A program made the translations under genes and the position numbers. Positions 16,534 through 24,906 of a stretch of 64,000 bases of DNA are shown piece by piece. Below the pieces are notes generated by a model. That model did no database searches and was not told the DNA's origin. It saw only the letters and a program-made list of their open reading frames with translations. The stretch comes from MWCO01 sp964488865. GTDB lineage: Bacteria > Myxococcota_A > Polyangia > Polyangiales > Polyangiaceae. How positions within the stretch are numbered: the first letter of the stretch is position 1; each line of letters begins with the position of its first letter. The DNA is taken from assembly GCA_964488865.1 (NCBI GenBank), contig CAZAWR010000020.1, forward strand, positions 1-64,000, in the 5' to 3' direction.

Positions 16534-18057
16534 TCAGGCCTCACCCATCCCACGCCGGCGACGCCAGAGCGCCGCACGCGCTTCCTGCCGATCGTCGAAG
16601 TGATGCATCTCTTCCCCGATGATCTGGTAGGGCTCGTGGCCCTTCCCCGCGATCAACACCACGTCCCCGGCGCTCGCCATCTGCACGACCTTGTCGATCG
16701 CCTGCGACCGATCGAGCTCCACGATCACCTCGGCAAAAGCCTTCTGCATTCCCTCGACGATCGCGTCCGCGATGGAACGAGGGTCCTCCGTGCGCGGGTT
16801 GTCGTTGGTGACGACCGCTACGTCGGCGAGCCGGCCGACGATGTTTCCCATCAAGGGCCGCTTGGAACGATCTCGGTCCCCGCCACACCCGAAGGCGCAC
16901 AGGACCTTGCCTTCCGTGAGCGGGCGAATGGCATGCAGGGCCCGCTCCAGCGCGTCGGGCGTGTGGGCATAGTCCACCAGCACCGTGATGTCGTCCTTCT
17001 CGCCATCGCAACGCTCCAGACGGCCGGGCACGGGAGGGCTGCTCCCCAGCGCCTCGGCAGCCTTCTGCACCGACAGGTCCAGCGCCGACACGATGCCGAG
17101 GGTCAACAGCAGGTTCGCGAGGTTGTGCTTGCCCACGAAAGGCGCAACCAAGGAGCACGGTCCCGACGGCGTACGAACGCTGCAGGCCAGGCCCCGCGCG
17201 TGAAACCGGACCGGACCTTCGGGACGAACGTCCGCGTCGGCTTCAGGGTCCACGGAAACCCGCAGGCAACGATCGACCACGCCGGATACACGCCGACACA
17301 AGGCGGCCCCGTGCGGGTCATCGACCATCACGACCGCCGCACGGGGGGATAGCTCGAAGAACAGCCTGTCCTTGGCTGCGGCGTAAGCCTCCAGGGTCCC
17401 GTGATAGTCGAGATGGTCCTGGGTGAGGTTGGTGAACGCCGCTACCCGGAAGTGCACACCGTCCGCACGCCGCTGATCGAGCGCGTGGGACGAAACCTCC
17501 ATCACCATGTGCGTCGCACCATGCTTGCGCATGGCCGCAGCCACGCGCGCCACCTCGTCCGCCTCCGGGGTCGTGTGCACGGCACCAAACCGCAAGTCCC
17601 CAAAAGCCGCCCCCAGGGTCCCCAGCACCCCGGTACTCCCGCCCGCCCCGTCGATCGCCGCCCGAACCATGTAGCTCGACGTCGTCTTGCCGTTGGTTCC
17701 CGTGATGCCAACCACGTCCAGGTACGCCGTGGGGTCTCCGTAGATCACATTCGACGCATCCCCGATCGCGGTGCGAATGTCGGGCACGAGGAGCACAGGA
17801 ACGTCCGAGTCGACAGGGGGGTGCAGTGCTTCCGCCAGCACAGCCACCGCACCTTGCCCGATCGCTTGTCGAACGAAGCGCAGCCCATCGGAACGCTCGC
17901 CCCGCCTCGCCACGAACAGGTCCCCCGGCTCGACCTTGCGGGAGTCGTGGTGCAAGCCCGTGACGTGCGGGTCACCGGGGCCACGAACGGAGACCCCGAG
18001 ACGCTGTGCGATCTGCGAGAGGAGCGCGCCATCGATGGCAGGGAGGGAGGAACTCAT
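16534..18057 (-). CDS. murE: UDP-MurNAc-L-Ala-D-Glu:meso-diaminopimelate ligase
   Basis: 507 aa. The ATP loop GITGTNGKTT is at residues 117-126, and the carbamylated-lysine position falls in AAAKDRLFF (K229). DNPRTEDP at residues 419-426 contains the DNPR motif that selects meso-diaminopimelate over lysine, so the peptidoglycan is predicted to be of the meso-DAP type. The start overlaps the ftsI stop (ATGA). Confidence 0.98.
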   Translation of the reverse strand: MSSSLPAIDGALLSQIAQRLGVSVRGPGDPHVTGLHHDSRKVEPGDLFVARRGERSDGLRFVRQAIGQGAVAVLAEALHPPVDSDVPVLLVPDIRTAIGDASNVIYGDPTAYLDVVGITGTNGKTTSSYMVRAAIDGAGGSTGVLGTLGAAFGDLRFGAVHTTPEADEVARVAAAMRKHGATHMVMEVSSHALDQRRADGVHFRVAAFTNLTQDHLDYHGTLEAYAAAKDRLFFELSPRAAVVMVDDPHGAALCRRVSGVVDRCLRVSVDPEADADVRPEGPVRFHARGLACSVRTPSGPCSLVAPFVGKHNLANLLLTLGIVSALDLSVQKAAEALGSSPPVPGRLERCDGEKDDITVLVDYAHTPDALERALHAIRPLTEGKVLCAFGCGGDRDRSKRPLMGNIVGRLADVAVVTNDNPRTEDPRSIADAIVEGMQKAFAEVIVELDRSQAIDKVVQMASAGDVVLIAGKGHEPYQIIGEEMHHFDDRQEARAALWRRRRGMGEA

Positions 18058-20123
18058 GCGGGTGGCTCGAGGTACAGCTGAACGACAGTTCCCGGCGGCA
18101 CGATGGCGCCCGCGGCAGGGTGCTGACGCACGACCTTGCCGGAGCCGACCATCTGCGGAACGAAACCTTGCTTCATGAGCGTCTGCAGCGCGGAGGTGGC
18201 GGGCAACCCCGTGACGTCCACGACCGTCCTGGCGCCCTGATCCGACGCGGGGGTCGTGACGACGGGGTTGAGAGCAGGGACGGGTGGCTTCGGCGCCACG
18301 AGCGCATAGGTCTCCTCCGCGAGGTCGACCGCATCGCCCAACTCCGCCATGGGCGGGCCTTCCTCCCCCTTCTCCGTCACGCCCAAGTAACGAAGCGCCG
18401 CCTGGGACACGCGCCGGAACACGGGAGCCGCCACCGCACCACCTGCGTGCGAAATCATCGGCTCGTCCAGCACCACCACGATGGCGATCCGCGGATTGTC
18501 CGCGGGCACGAACCCCACGAACGACGCCGTGTACAGCTCCGTCGAGTACTTGCCCGTGGCGGGGTCGGTCTTCTGCGCGGTGGCGGTCTTGCCAGCGGTC
18601 CGGAAGCCAGGGACCGCCGCCTCCGTTCCGGTCCCCTCGCCCTCGGTCACGGCCACCAGCATCTCGGAGACCACGCGGGCCACGTTGGCCGAGATGGCGT
18701 TGCGAAGCACCTCCGCAGGCGCCTCCTCCACCACGTTGCCGGCACCGTCCGTCACGCGCCTGACCAGGATGGGACGCAAGAGCCGTCCACGGTTCGCGAT
18801 CGCCGCGGTGGCCATCGCCATCTGCAACGTGGTCACGCTGATGCCCTGACCAAAGGACGCCGCCGCGGTCTCCACTTGCACCCAGGGACGGTCCCGAGGA
18901 CGAAGCACCCCCATGGTTTCACCGGGCAACGGGACGCCCGTCTCCTTGCCGAAACCGAAGCGCTGAAACGCCTCGTACAGACGTCGGTCCCCGAGACCCA
19001 GACCGAGCTTCGAAGCGCCGATGTTCGACGACACGGCGAGCACTTGCGTGGGCGTGAGCCACGCCGCAGGGTGCGTGTCCCGGACGAGTACGTTGTCGAT
19101 CGCCATCGCCCCCTCCTCGCAGTAGATCTGCTGGGTGGGGGTGATGGTCTTGTGGGCCAGAGCCGCCGCCATCGTGAAGATCTTCATGGTCGAACCAGGC
19201 TCGAACTGGTCCGTGATGGCTCGGTTGCGTCGCGCGTCCATGGCGCTCTGGCCGATGTCGTTGGGGTTGCACGACGGGTAGCTCGCCATGGCGAGGATTT
19301 CTCCCGTGCGCGGGTTGATCACGACGACGGATCCGGACTTCGCTTCGTAGGTGTGGGCGGCGGCCTCGAGCTCGCGCTCGGCCACGAACTGGATCCCTTG
19401 ATCGATGGTCAGGAAGACGTTGTGCCCGGCCAGGGACTTCTCGTTCTTGACCCCCTCGGAGAAGATGAGGCGTCCGGCTCGGTCACGGAGCCCTCGCACC
19501 TCTTCCACGTGGCCGCGCAGCTGCTCGTTGAGTGTGAGCTCGATGCCGTCCTTGCCCTCGCCACCGGGCGACACGAAGCCGAGCAGCGGTCCTGCCAGCT
19601 CCCGGTTCGGGAAGTATCGATGCCCTTCGCCTTCCACCATGAGCCCGGCGAGCTTGGGGCCATCTTCCCCACGACCGAGCCCCCGGATGGCCTCCACTTC
19701 CTCCGCCGTCACACGACGCTTCAGCCACGCGAAGCGACGGCGACGAGCGAGCTTGTCGCGCACCTGCGCCGGCTCGAGAGAGAGCACCTTGGCGACGCGG
19801 TGGGACGCTTCGTCGAGGAAGGCGGGGAGGCGATCTTCACGCACGCCGCGCAACATCTCGAAGGCGTCGACGGAGACGCTGGGCACTTCCACGCTGACGG
19901 CGAGGGGTGTCCCGTTACGGTCATAGACGGTGCCGCGCTTGGGGGAGACGTGCAGACGACGCTGTCGCTGCTTCTCGGCGAGCTCACGCCACTCGGGGCC
20001 GCGCTCGACCTGGATGCCATAGGCGGCGCTGACCACCACGCCGAGTCCCAATCCCATCAGACCGCAGAGCAAGGCCATCCGCAGCCGGATCCAACGTGCG
20101 CGACGGGGGTCGAGGTTCCGCAT
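18054..20123 (-). CDS. ftsI: Class B penicillin-binding protein FtsI with C-terminal PASTA domain
   Basis: 689 aa, longer than E. coli FtsI (588) mainly because of a C-terminal PASTA domain (residues about 634-688, VVDVTGLPATSALQTLMKQG). One N-terminal membrane helix (15-36), a pedestal domain, and a transpeptidase domain with STMK at 311-314 (nucleophile S311) and SSN at 365-367. The third motif is KTA (512-514, in AGKTATAQK) where KTG is usual. FtsI cross-links septal peptidoglycan with FtsW. PASTA domains bind muropeptides or glycan and are more typical of Gram-positive PBPs but also occur in this lineage. Start 2 nt after ftsL. Confidence 0.96.
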   Translation of the reverse strand: MRNLDPRRARWIRLRMALLCGLMGLGLGVVVSAAYGIQVERGPEWRELAEKQRQRRLHVSPKRGTVYDRNGTPLAVSVEVPSVSVDAFEMLRGVREDRLPAFLDEASHRVAKVLSLEPAQVRDKLARRRRFAWLKRRVTAEEVEAIRGLGRGEDGPKLAGLMVEGEGHRYFPNRELAGPLLGFVSPGGEGKDGIELTLNEQLRGHVEEVRGLRDRAGRLIFSEGVKNEKSLAGHNVFLTIDQGIQFVAERELEAAAHTYEAKSGSVVVINPRTGEILAMASYPSCNPNDIGQSAMDARRNRAITDQFEPGSTMKIFTMAAALAHKTITPTQQIYCEEGAMAIDNVLVRDTHPAAWLTPTQVLAVSSNIGASKLGLGLGDRRLYEAFQRFGFGKETGVPLPGETMGVLRPRDRPWVQVETAAASFGQGISVTTLQMAMATAAIANRGRLLRPILVRRVTDGAGNVVEEAPAEVLRNAISANVARVVSEMLVAVTEGEGTGTEAAVPGFRTAGKTATAQKTDPATGKYSTELYTASFVGFVPADNPRIAIVVVLDEPMISHAGGAVAAPVFRRVSQAALRYLGVTEKGEEGPPMAELGDAVDLAEETYALVAPKPPVPALNPVVTTPASDQGARTVVDVTGLPATSALQTLMKQGFVPQMVGSGKVVRQHPAAGAIVPPGTVVQLYLEPPA

Positions 20124-20125
20124 GG

Positions 20126-20455
20126 CTACCGCTTCGCTTGCACGCCGGCAGGCGGCTTGGCTTCGTCCGTGTCCACGACGGCTCGCATGGGGATGATCCG
20201 GTCAGGGGTGGGAGGCTGCATGCCGAGCAACGTCTTGGCGATCACCTCGACGCGCTGGGGATTGCGGAAGCTGGCCACCTCGAGTTGCAGGACGCGCTCG
20301 GTCTCCCTGAGCCTAGCCTGCTCGTTTCGTGCGCGACCCATCTGGTAGCCGAGCTGGAATGTCCTGCTCCGGAGGCCGAGGTGCAGCACGAAGGCTGCGA
20401 CGCTGGCGAGCACGGCCAGGGACCAGAGGGCGAGGAAGGGTCGCGATCGCCTCAC
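20126..20455 (-). CDS. ftsL: Division protein FtsL (bitopic, coiled coil)
   Basis: 109 aa from GTG 20455, which overlaps the rsmH stop (GTGA). A short basic N-terminus, one membrane helix (FLALWSLAVLASVAAFVLHL), then a leucine-zipper-like helix with Arg/Glu-rich heptads (QARLRETERVLQLEVASFRN) and a Pro-rich tail. Sequence is poorly conserved in this family; size, topology and position between rsmH and ftsI make FtsL the best call. It would act with FtsB and FtsQ to activate FtsWI. Confidence 0.85.
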   Translation of the reverse strand: MRRSRPFLALWSLAVLASVAAFVLHLGLRSRTFQLGYQMGRARNEQARLRETERVLQLEVASFRNPQRVEVIAKTLLGMQPPTPDRIIPMRAVVDTDEAKPPAGVQAKR

Positions 20456-21390
20456 GTTCCATCCTCTGGTGCGGCGACCCGCTGGGCAGCACGCAGCTTC
20501 GCGCTGCGCGCACGCGGGTTGGCGCTCTCCTCCCCTTCCGACGCCTGCAGCGGCTTCTTGGTGATCGGAGCCCACACCGCGCGGTTCTGGAACGCTCGCT
20601 TGACCATCCGGTCCTCGAGCGAGTGGAACGAGATGATCGCCAGCACCCCGGTCTCCGTCAGCACCGCCGGCGCTTGATCCAGCAACGCGGCCAGCTGATC
20701 CAGCTCCCCGTTGACCGCAATGCGAAGCGCCTGGAACGTGCGCGTGGCAGGATCAACCCCGCCCACACGCGCCGGCCCGACGGCCCGAACCACCGCACGG
20801 CGCAAGTCACGCGTGGTCTGCAGTCGTCCGTCCTGCAGCGCCAGCTTGACACACCGGGCCACACGCCTCGAGCGTCGCTCTTCCCCGAAGCGATAGATCA
20901 CGTCGGCAAGCTCTTCCTGGCTCAGACGGTCGATCAGGTCGAGCGCCGTCTCCTCCAGGGAGGGATCCATGCGCATGTCGAGCGGACCTTCGGTCCGAAA
21001 GCTCATGCCGCGAGCCGCGTCCGACAGCTGCGCGCTCGACAAGCCGAGGTCCGCCACGATCCCATCCACCTTGCCGATGCCAGCGCTCGCGAGCAGCTCA
21101 GCCAGGTCACCGAAAGCGCCAGGGATCGCATGAAACCTCTCCCCGAACCGAGCCAGTCGCTGGGACGCCGCCACCACCGCCGAGGGGTCTCGATCAATAC
21201 CCACCACCATCGCACCCGGCGAAGCCTCGAGCATCGCTTCCGCGTGCCCACCTCCCCCGAGCGTGGCGTCGACGTACACGCCCCCCGCTCGCACACCGAG
21301 TTGGGATACCGTCTCGGCACGCATCACGGTGGTGTGTGAATACCCCGGAAGATCGCGATCTACATGGCTGTCGTCGATGTCTGCCCACAT
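20452..21390 (-). CDS. rsmH: 16S rRNA (cytosine1402-N4)-methyltransferase
   Basis: 312 aa from ATG 21390, 2 nt after the mraZ stop; this matches the usual length. RsmH methylates N4 of C1402 in 16S rRNA using SAM. Signatures: SHTTVMRAETVSQL near the start, VDATLGGGGHAEAML (SAM motif I, residues 40-54), VDGIVADLGLSSAQL, and the C-terminal AIISFHSLEDRMVKRAF. The C-terminus is Arg/Ala-rich. The open frame continues upstream through mraZ but without family similarity. Confidence 0.97.
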   Translation of the reverse strand: MWADIDDSHVDRDLPGYSHTTVMRAETVSQLGVRAGGVYVDATLGGGGHAEAMLEASPGAMVVGIDRDPSAVVAASQRLARFGERFHAIPGAFGDLAELLASAGIGKVDGIVADLGLSSAQLSDAARGMSFRTEGPLDMRMDPSLEETALDLIDRLSQEELADVIYRFGEERRSRRVARCVKLALQDGRLQTTRDLRRAVVRAVGPARVGGVDPATRTFQALRIAVNGELDQLAALLDQAPAVLTETGVLAIISFHSLEDRMVKRAFQNRAVWAPITKKPLQASEGEESANPRARSAKLRAAQRVAAPEDGT

Positions 21391-21392
21391 GT

Positions 21393-21848
21393 CTACAGCC
21401 CCCATTCGGTCATCGCCTTCTTGAGGTGGTCCCAGTCCTCCGACGTCATCTTCGTGGCGTCGGCCCATCGCTCGCTTGCCCAGAGCTCGGCCTTGTTTCC
21501 TACGCCGGCCCACACGACCTCCCGGTTGAGTGCTGCGTGCTCCCGCAAGTGAGCCGGTACGAGCACGCGCCCCTGCTTGTCCAAGTCGCACTCGACCGCC
21601 GCGGACACGTAGAGGCGGCGAAGCCGAACGACGTTGGGATCGAACTGCGGCATCTCCGCAACCCGCGCTTCGAAAGCCTCCCACGCACGAAACGGGAAGA
21701 CGTGAATGCAAGGGTCGAAAAGAGCGGGGGTGAGAACGAGACGCAGATCCCCATCGCTGCCCATGGGGTCGCGAAAGCGCGAAGGCAGACTGGTACGCCC
21801 TTTGGCGTCAATCGAATGCGTGAACTGCCCTCGAAACATAGTGGCCAT
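21393..21848 (-). CDS. mraZ: Transcriptional regulator MraZ
   Basis: 151 aa with the two SpoVT/AbrB-like halves: MFRGQFTHSIDAKGRTSLPS at the start and CDLDKQGRVLVPAHLREHA in the second half. MraZ is a ring-shaped DNA-binding repressor of its own dcw operon in E. coli. The start could be ATG 21848 (MATMFRG) or ATG 21839 (MFRG); neither has a clear ribosome-binding site. A promoter and four box-like repeats lie just upstream, consistent with autoregulation. Confidence 0.96.
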   Translation of the reverse strand: MATMFRGQFTHSIDAKGRTSLPSRFRDPMGSDGDLRLVLTPALFDPCIHVFPFRAWEAFEARVAEMPQFDPNVVRLRRLYVSAAVECDLDKQGRVLVPAHLREHAALNREVVWAGVGNKAELWASERWADATKMTSEDWDHLKKAMTEWGL

Positions 21849-21875
21849 GACTTATGGGCCAGATGGGAGCAATGA

Positions 21876-21910
21876 TCCACTTCTTGGCACTTCTCCCCAC
21901 CAAGTCCCGC
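21876..21910 (-). promoter_or_regulatory. MraZ-box-like direct repeats, 10-bp period
   Basis: On the minus strand four G-rich pentamers recur every 10 bp: GCGGG (21906-21910), GTGGG (21896-21900), GTGCC (21886-21890) and GTGGA (21876-21880). E. coli MraZ binds TGGGN repeats separated by 5-nt spacers, the same 10-bp period. The array begins 1 bp downstream of the -10 element, where bound MraZ would block initiation. Confidence 0.65.
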
Positions 21911-21911
21911 C

Positions 21912-21940
21912 AAGCTACGGAACGCGTCGGGTTCTGTCAA
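21912..21940 (-). promoter_or_regulatory. Promoter of the dcw operon (upstream of mraZ)
   Basis: Minus-strand TTGACA (21935-21940), a 17-bp spacer and TAGCTT (21912-21917). The -35 is a perfect sigma70 match; the -10 keeps T, A and final T. The predicted start falls inside the MraZ-box array, giving a 5' leader of about 60 nt before mraZ. Confidence 0.7.
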
Positions 21941-22395
21941 CACTTCCCCTTGTGTTTCAGGGCATCGGAGGTGGGACTATGTGGCAGACTTATCGCTGAA
22001 CAACCGCGCCGTGGACAACTACCTTGCCACCCATGGCCCCCGATCCACTTCTCCCCGATCGCTGGCAGATCCAACCCGTCCCAAGTCCTCAGCCCTCGCG
22101 CTCGACACGAGGCGACCCGTCGATCACCCTCCAACGCGTTCAGTGGGTCGTTCGGGCTCCCGAGGAGACGAAAAATCAACGCGACGATGGAGAGAACGGT
22201 CGACGTGGCCGACGATCTGTGTCTGGCACGCTCGAGCCATCGCACGACATCGACACAGCGAGGAACGAGCTCGCTCGAGCGCCGACTCGTGCAGCCGACA
22301 CCAGACCGGCCTGGCAGATCGAGTGGGAGTACGAGCACCGCACTTCGCGCTGAGCACGAGCATGGGACACCCGTCGATTCGATTGAAACGAAGCC

Positions 22396-22800
22396 CTAGA
22401 CGCGGGGCTGCACGTTCGCGCGGATCCAGTCGACGATTTCCTGCAGCGACGTTCCGGGCGTGAACAGGCCCTTCACGCCCTTGCTTCGGAGCGTGACGAT
22501 GTCCTCATCGGGGATGATGCCGCCGCCGAACACGGCGATGTCGTCGACCCCATGCGCGGCCAGGGCGTCCATGACCGCCGGGAACAGCGTGTTGTGCGCG
22601 CCCGACATGATCGAAAGCCCCACCGCGTCCACGTCTTCTTGCACGGCCGCCGACGCGATCATCTCCGGCGTCTGATGCAACCCCGTGTACACCACCTCGA
22701 ACCCCGCATCGCGAAGCGCTCGCGCGACCACCTTCGCTCCCCGGTCATGTCCGTCGAGCCCGGGCTTCGCGATCAAGATGCGTAGCTTCTTGTCCGTCAT
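22396..22800 (-). CDS. Cobalamin-binding subunit of a methylmalonyl-CoA mutase-type enzyme
   Basis: 134 aa, a stand-alone B12-binding Rossmann domain. LRILIAKPGLDGHDRGAKVV holds the D-x-H-x-x-G motif at residues 16-21, whose His ligates cobalt in the base-off form. VGLSIMSGAHNTLFP and AVFGGGIIPDEDI match the other two cofactor loops. Small subunits of split acyl-CoA mutases (methylmalonyl-, ethylmalonyl- or isobutyryl-type) have this size. The large catalytic subunit is not in the window. ATG 22800 follows GGGAGT. It lies 19 nt downstream of the 681-aa secreted protein gene, perhaps in one transcript. Confidence 0.92.
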   Translation of the reverse strand: MTDKKLRILIAKPGLDGHDRGAKVVARALRDAGFEVVYTGLHQTPEMIASAAVQEDVDAVGLSIMSGAHNTLFPAVMDALAAHGVDDIAVFGGGIIPDEDIVTLRSKGVKGLFTPGTSLQEIVDWIRANVQPRV

Positions 22801-22819
22801 GCTGCCGTACTCCCGCTCG

Positions 22820-24865
22820 TCACGGCGTGGCCGTGGACGACGTTGTCTCGATGGTCCAGTCGTGGACCGACATGCGCGCCCCCGAATCAACGATCCAACC
22901 AACATGTCCCGGAGGCAGCGCGGTCGCTAGCCTAGCACGCAACTCCCGGTCCGCGACCCCGGCTTTCACGTCGTCGCCGTGGATGGAGAGCGACACAGAG
23001 AACCCCGTCGCCGGCTGCACCCCGAGCTCGACCGGGCCCGCGATATCGTGCCCCTCACTCTTGCCGTCCCAGCGTATCAGCCTTGCGATGCAGCCATCAC
23101 CGCACTGGATCACCACCGCCACACCGTGAAAGCCGGCCGGACCGGGGGACACTCGGACAACCAGCCCCCCCTTTCGCTCCACCCACAGCCGCCCGGTCAC
23201 GCGATGGTCCGCCGAAGGCGCCTGCGTGTGCACGCCGTGAAGCCCTTCACGCTCGCCACCGATGGCGAGGAAGCGACGGTGGCCGAGAGCGCCGATCCGC
23301 GGCATGCCCCACAAGCGCACCAACCGAAGGTTCCCCACGTCCCATCGGTCCCCGGCCACCGACGGCACCTCGATGGCAGCCAAGTCCCCCACTTCGAAGT
23401 TCCTGCCGTTGCGCAAGACGGCCACGACCTTCCCTTGCTCGTCGAGCTTCGCTTCCACACGGTCCGCGTCAAGCTCGAGGGCCACCGCACGGCCGCGGCG
23501 CAACACCACCCGCGCCACCACGGGCTCGACTCCCCCTTGCATGACCCGCCCCAGCGTCACCTCCACAGGCCCGTCGCCCGCCCCCCCCGACGGGACGAGA
23601 AGCTCCAACCCCAACAGCACCTGCTCGAAAGCCTCGAAGCCCCCAGACAACGAACGCATCAGCGAAAGCTCCACCGTCCGGCGCGCGTCCAGCAACAGCA
23701 GCGTGGCCGCCGCCGCCACGAAGTCCCGGGACGAAACCGTACCGGCTTGCCCTGCGTTGCGGTCCAGCGAGCGGTCCACCACCCACGGCGCAACATGGTC
23801 TTGCCCCTGGCCCGCTGCCCGATTCATCGAGCGACTCACCCGCGCGTCCCATCCGGGGTCCCGGCCAAGACGTCGCGCCGCCACGGTGGACGTGCCCACC
23901 CAGGCCGCCTCGAACAACGCTTCCTCGGGGTCAGCCGTCTTCACGACCGCCGGCCACGCATCCCCCCGCCGGGGCGCCACAGGCCCCAAAGGAGTCCTGA
24001 GAAACAGCACCCCGGAGCTCAACCAGCCCGCACGAGACGCTTTGCTCACCACGACGACCTCGGTCCCGCTCAGCGCGCCGGGGACCCGTTCGAGCATCCC
24101 CACGACCTCTCGTCTTCGCACCTCAGGCCCCAGACCAGCGTCCTCGAAAAGCGTGCCCGAACGCACGAACAGACCGTTCGCCGCGGGGCCCAAGTCGAGC
24201 ACCCGCGCCACCTCGGCGCGGTCCATGACGCCATCGGAGGCCTTTCGCAACACCAGGGCCACGAGCACACGCAGCCGGAGCATCGGGTCCTGCACGCGCG
24301 ACGAAAACGCCAAAAACGAACGGTGACGCTCCGTGTGCTCGACATACGCGCGTGCCACAGAAAGCCGGGCGTCGGCACGCAGCCCCGCCACTCCCACCCC
24401 GTCGCGCATCGCCTCGACGAGCGTCTCGTAGACGAACGTGTGAAGCTGCAATAGCTCCCGCCCCGCACGCCCGTCCCCACGCATCGGGTCCCCCGGCTGC
24501 TGCACGAAGATGGCGTCCGCCCGCAACAGCAAGGCCTGAACGATCGACGGCAACAGGTTGGACCGAGAAGCCAGGGACGAAGGACCGAAGAGCAACGCCT
24601 CGAGGAAAGCCTCGGTGGCGTCGGTAAAGGGCTTCGGCCGAAGGGCCGCGGCAAGCGCATCCGTGGCCTGCTTCTCCGTGAGGTCAGGCCTGGCGACGAG
24701 CGCCCGAAGGCGCCCCACGTTCGCCAGACTCGCGCCATCCACGTAGCTCCGGACCTGCGCCTTCTCCGCGCCCGTCAGCTCCGCACGCGCAGCCGAAGGC
24801 GCGAGCAGCACCCCAAGGCTCGCGCCGACCACCGAGCACAACCGGGCGACAGACCACCTTGGCAC
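22820..24865 (-). CDS. Large secreted hypothetical protein with C-terminal jelly-roll-like region
   Basis: 681 aa from GTG 24865, chosen because it gives a good Sec signal peptide (VARLCSVVGASLGVLLAPSA, cleavage after ARA). Residues about 30-300 are helical, Ala/Leu/Arg-rich. The C-terminal 120 residues look like a concanavalin-type beta-sandwich: alternating strands (GFHGVAVVIQCGDGCIARLI, TGFSVSLSIHGDDVKAG) and a terminal PGHVGWIVDSGARMSVHDWT, as in carbohydrate-binding or DUF1080-like domains. I do not recognise the family. It is 41 nt downstream of the FHA-GGDEF gene and upstream of the B12-binding gene. Likely periplasmic or outer-membrane associated; function unknown. Confidence 0.75.
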   Translation of the reverse strand: MPRWSVARLCSVVGASLGVLLAPSAARAELTGAEKAQVRSYVDGASLANVGRLRALVARPDLTEKQATDALAAALRPKPFTDATEAFLEALLFGPSSLASRSNLLPSIVQALLLRADAIFVQQPGDPMRGDGRAGRELLQLHTFVYETLVEAMRDGVGVAGLRADARLSVARAYVEHTERHRSFLAFSSRVQDPMLRLRVLVALVLRKASDGVMDRAEVARVLDLGPAANGLFVRSGTLFEDAGLGPEVRRREVVGMLERVPGALSGTEVVVVSKASRAGWLSSGVLFLRTPLGPVAPRRGDAWPAVVKTADPEEALFEAAWVGTSTVAARRLGRDPGWDARVSRSMNRAAGQGQDHVAPWVVDRSLDRNAGQAGTVSSRDFVAAAATLLLLDARRTVELSLMRSLSGGFEAFEQVLLGLELLVPSGGAGDGPVEVTLGRVMQGGVEPVVARVVLRRGRAVALELDADRVEAKLDEQGKVVAVLRNGRNFEVGDLAAIEVPSVAGDRWDVGNLRLVRLWGMPRIGALGHRRFLAIGGEREGLHGVHTQAPSADHRVTGRLWVERKGGLVVRVSPGPAGFHGVAVVIQCGDGCIARLIRWDGKSEGHDIAGPVELGVQPATGFSVSLSIHGDDVKAGVADRELRARLATALPPGHVGWIVDSGARMSVHDWTIETTSSTATP

Positions 24866-24906
24866 GACCCCACCCTTTCGATGCCCCCAGCCCGAGGCAG
24901 CCGAAC

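Larger units (their letters stand above)
21849..22395. other. 547-bp intergenic region between mraZ and the B12-binding gene
   Basis: Contains the dcw promoter and MraZ-box array at its mraZ end (21876-21940). The remaining 450 bp has several short open frames, all with composition unlike the neighbouring genes, and no RNA gene that I can recognise. A second GGGGAGAAGTGG (minus strand, 22045-22056) repeats part of the box array. Confidence 0.6.

Noticed and set aside
18006..20348. 780-codon plus-strand open frame opposite ftsI
   Set aside because: Antisense shadow; ftsI motifs on the minus strand are unambiguous.
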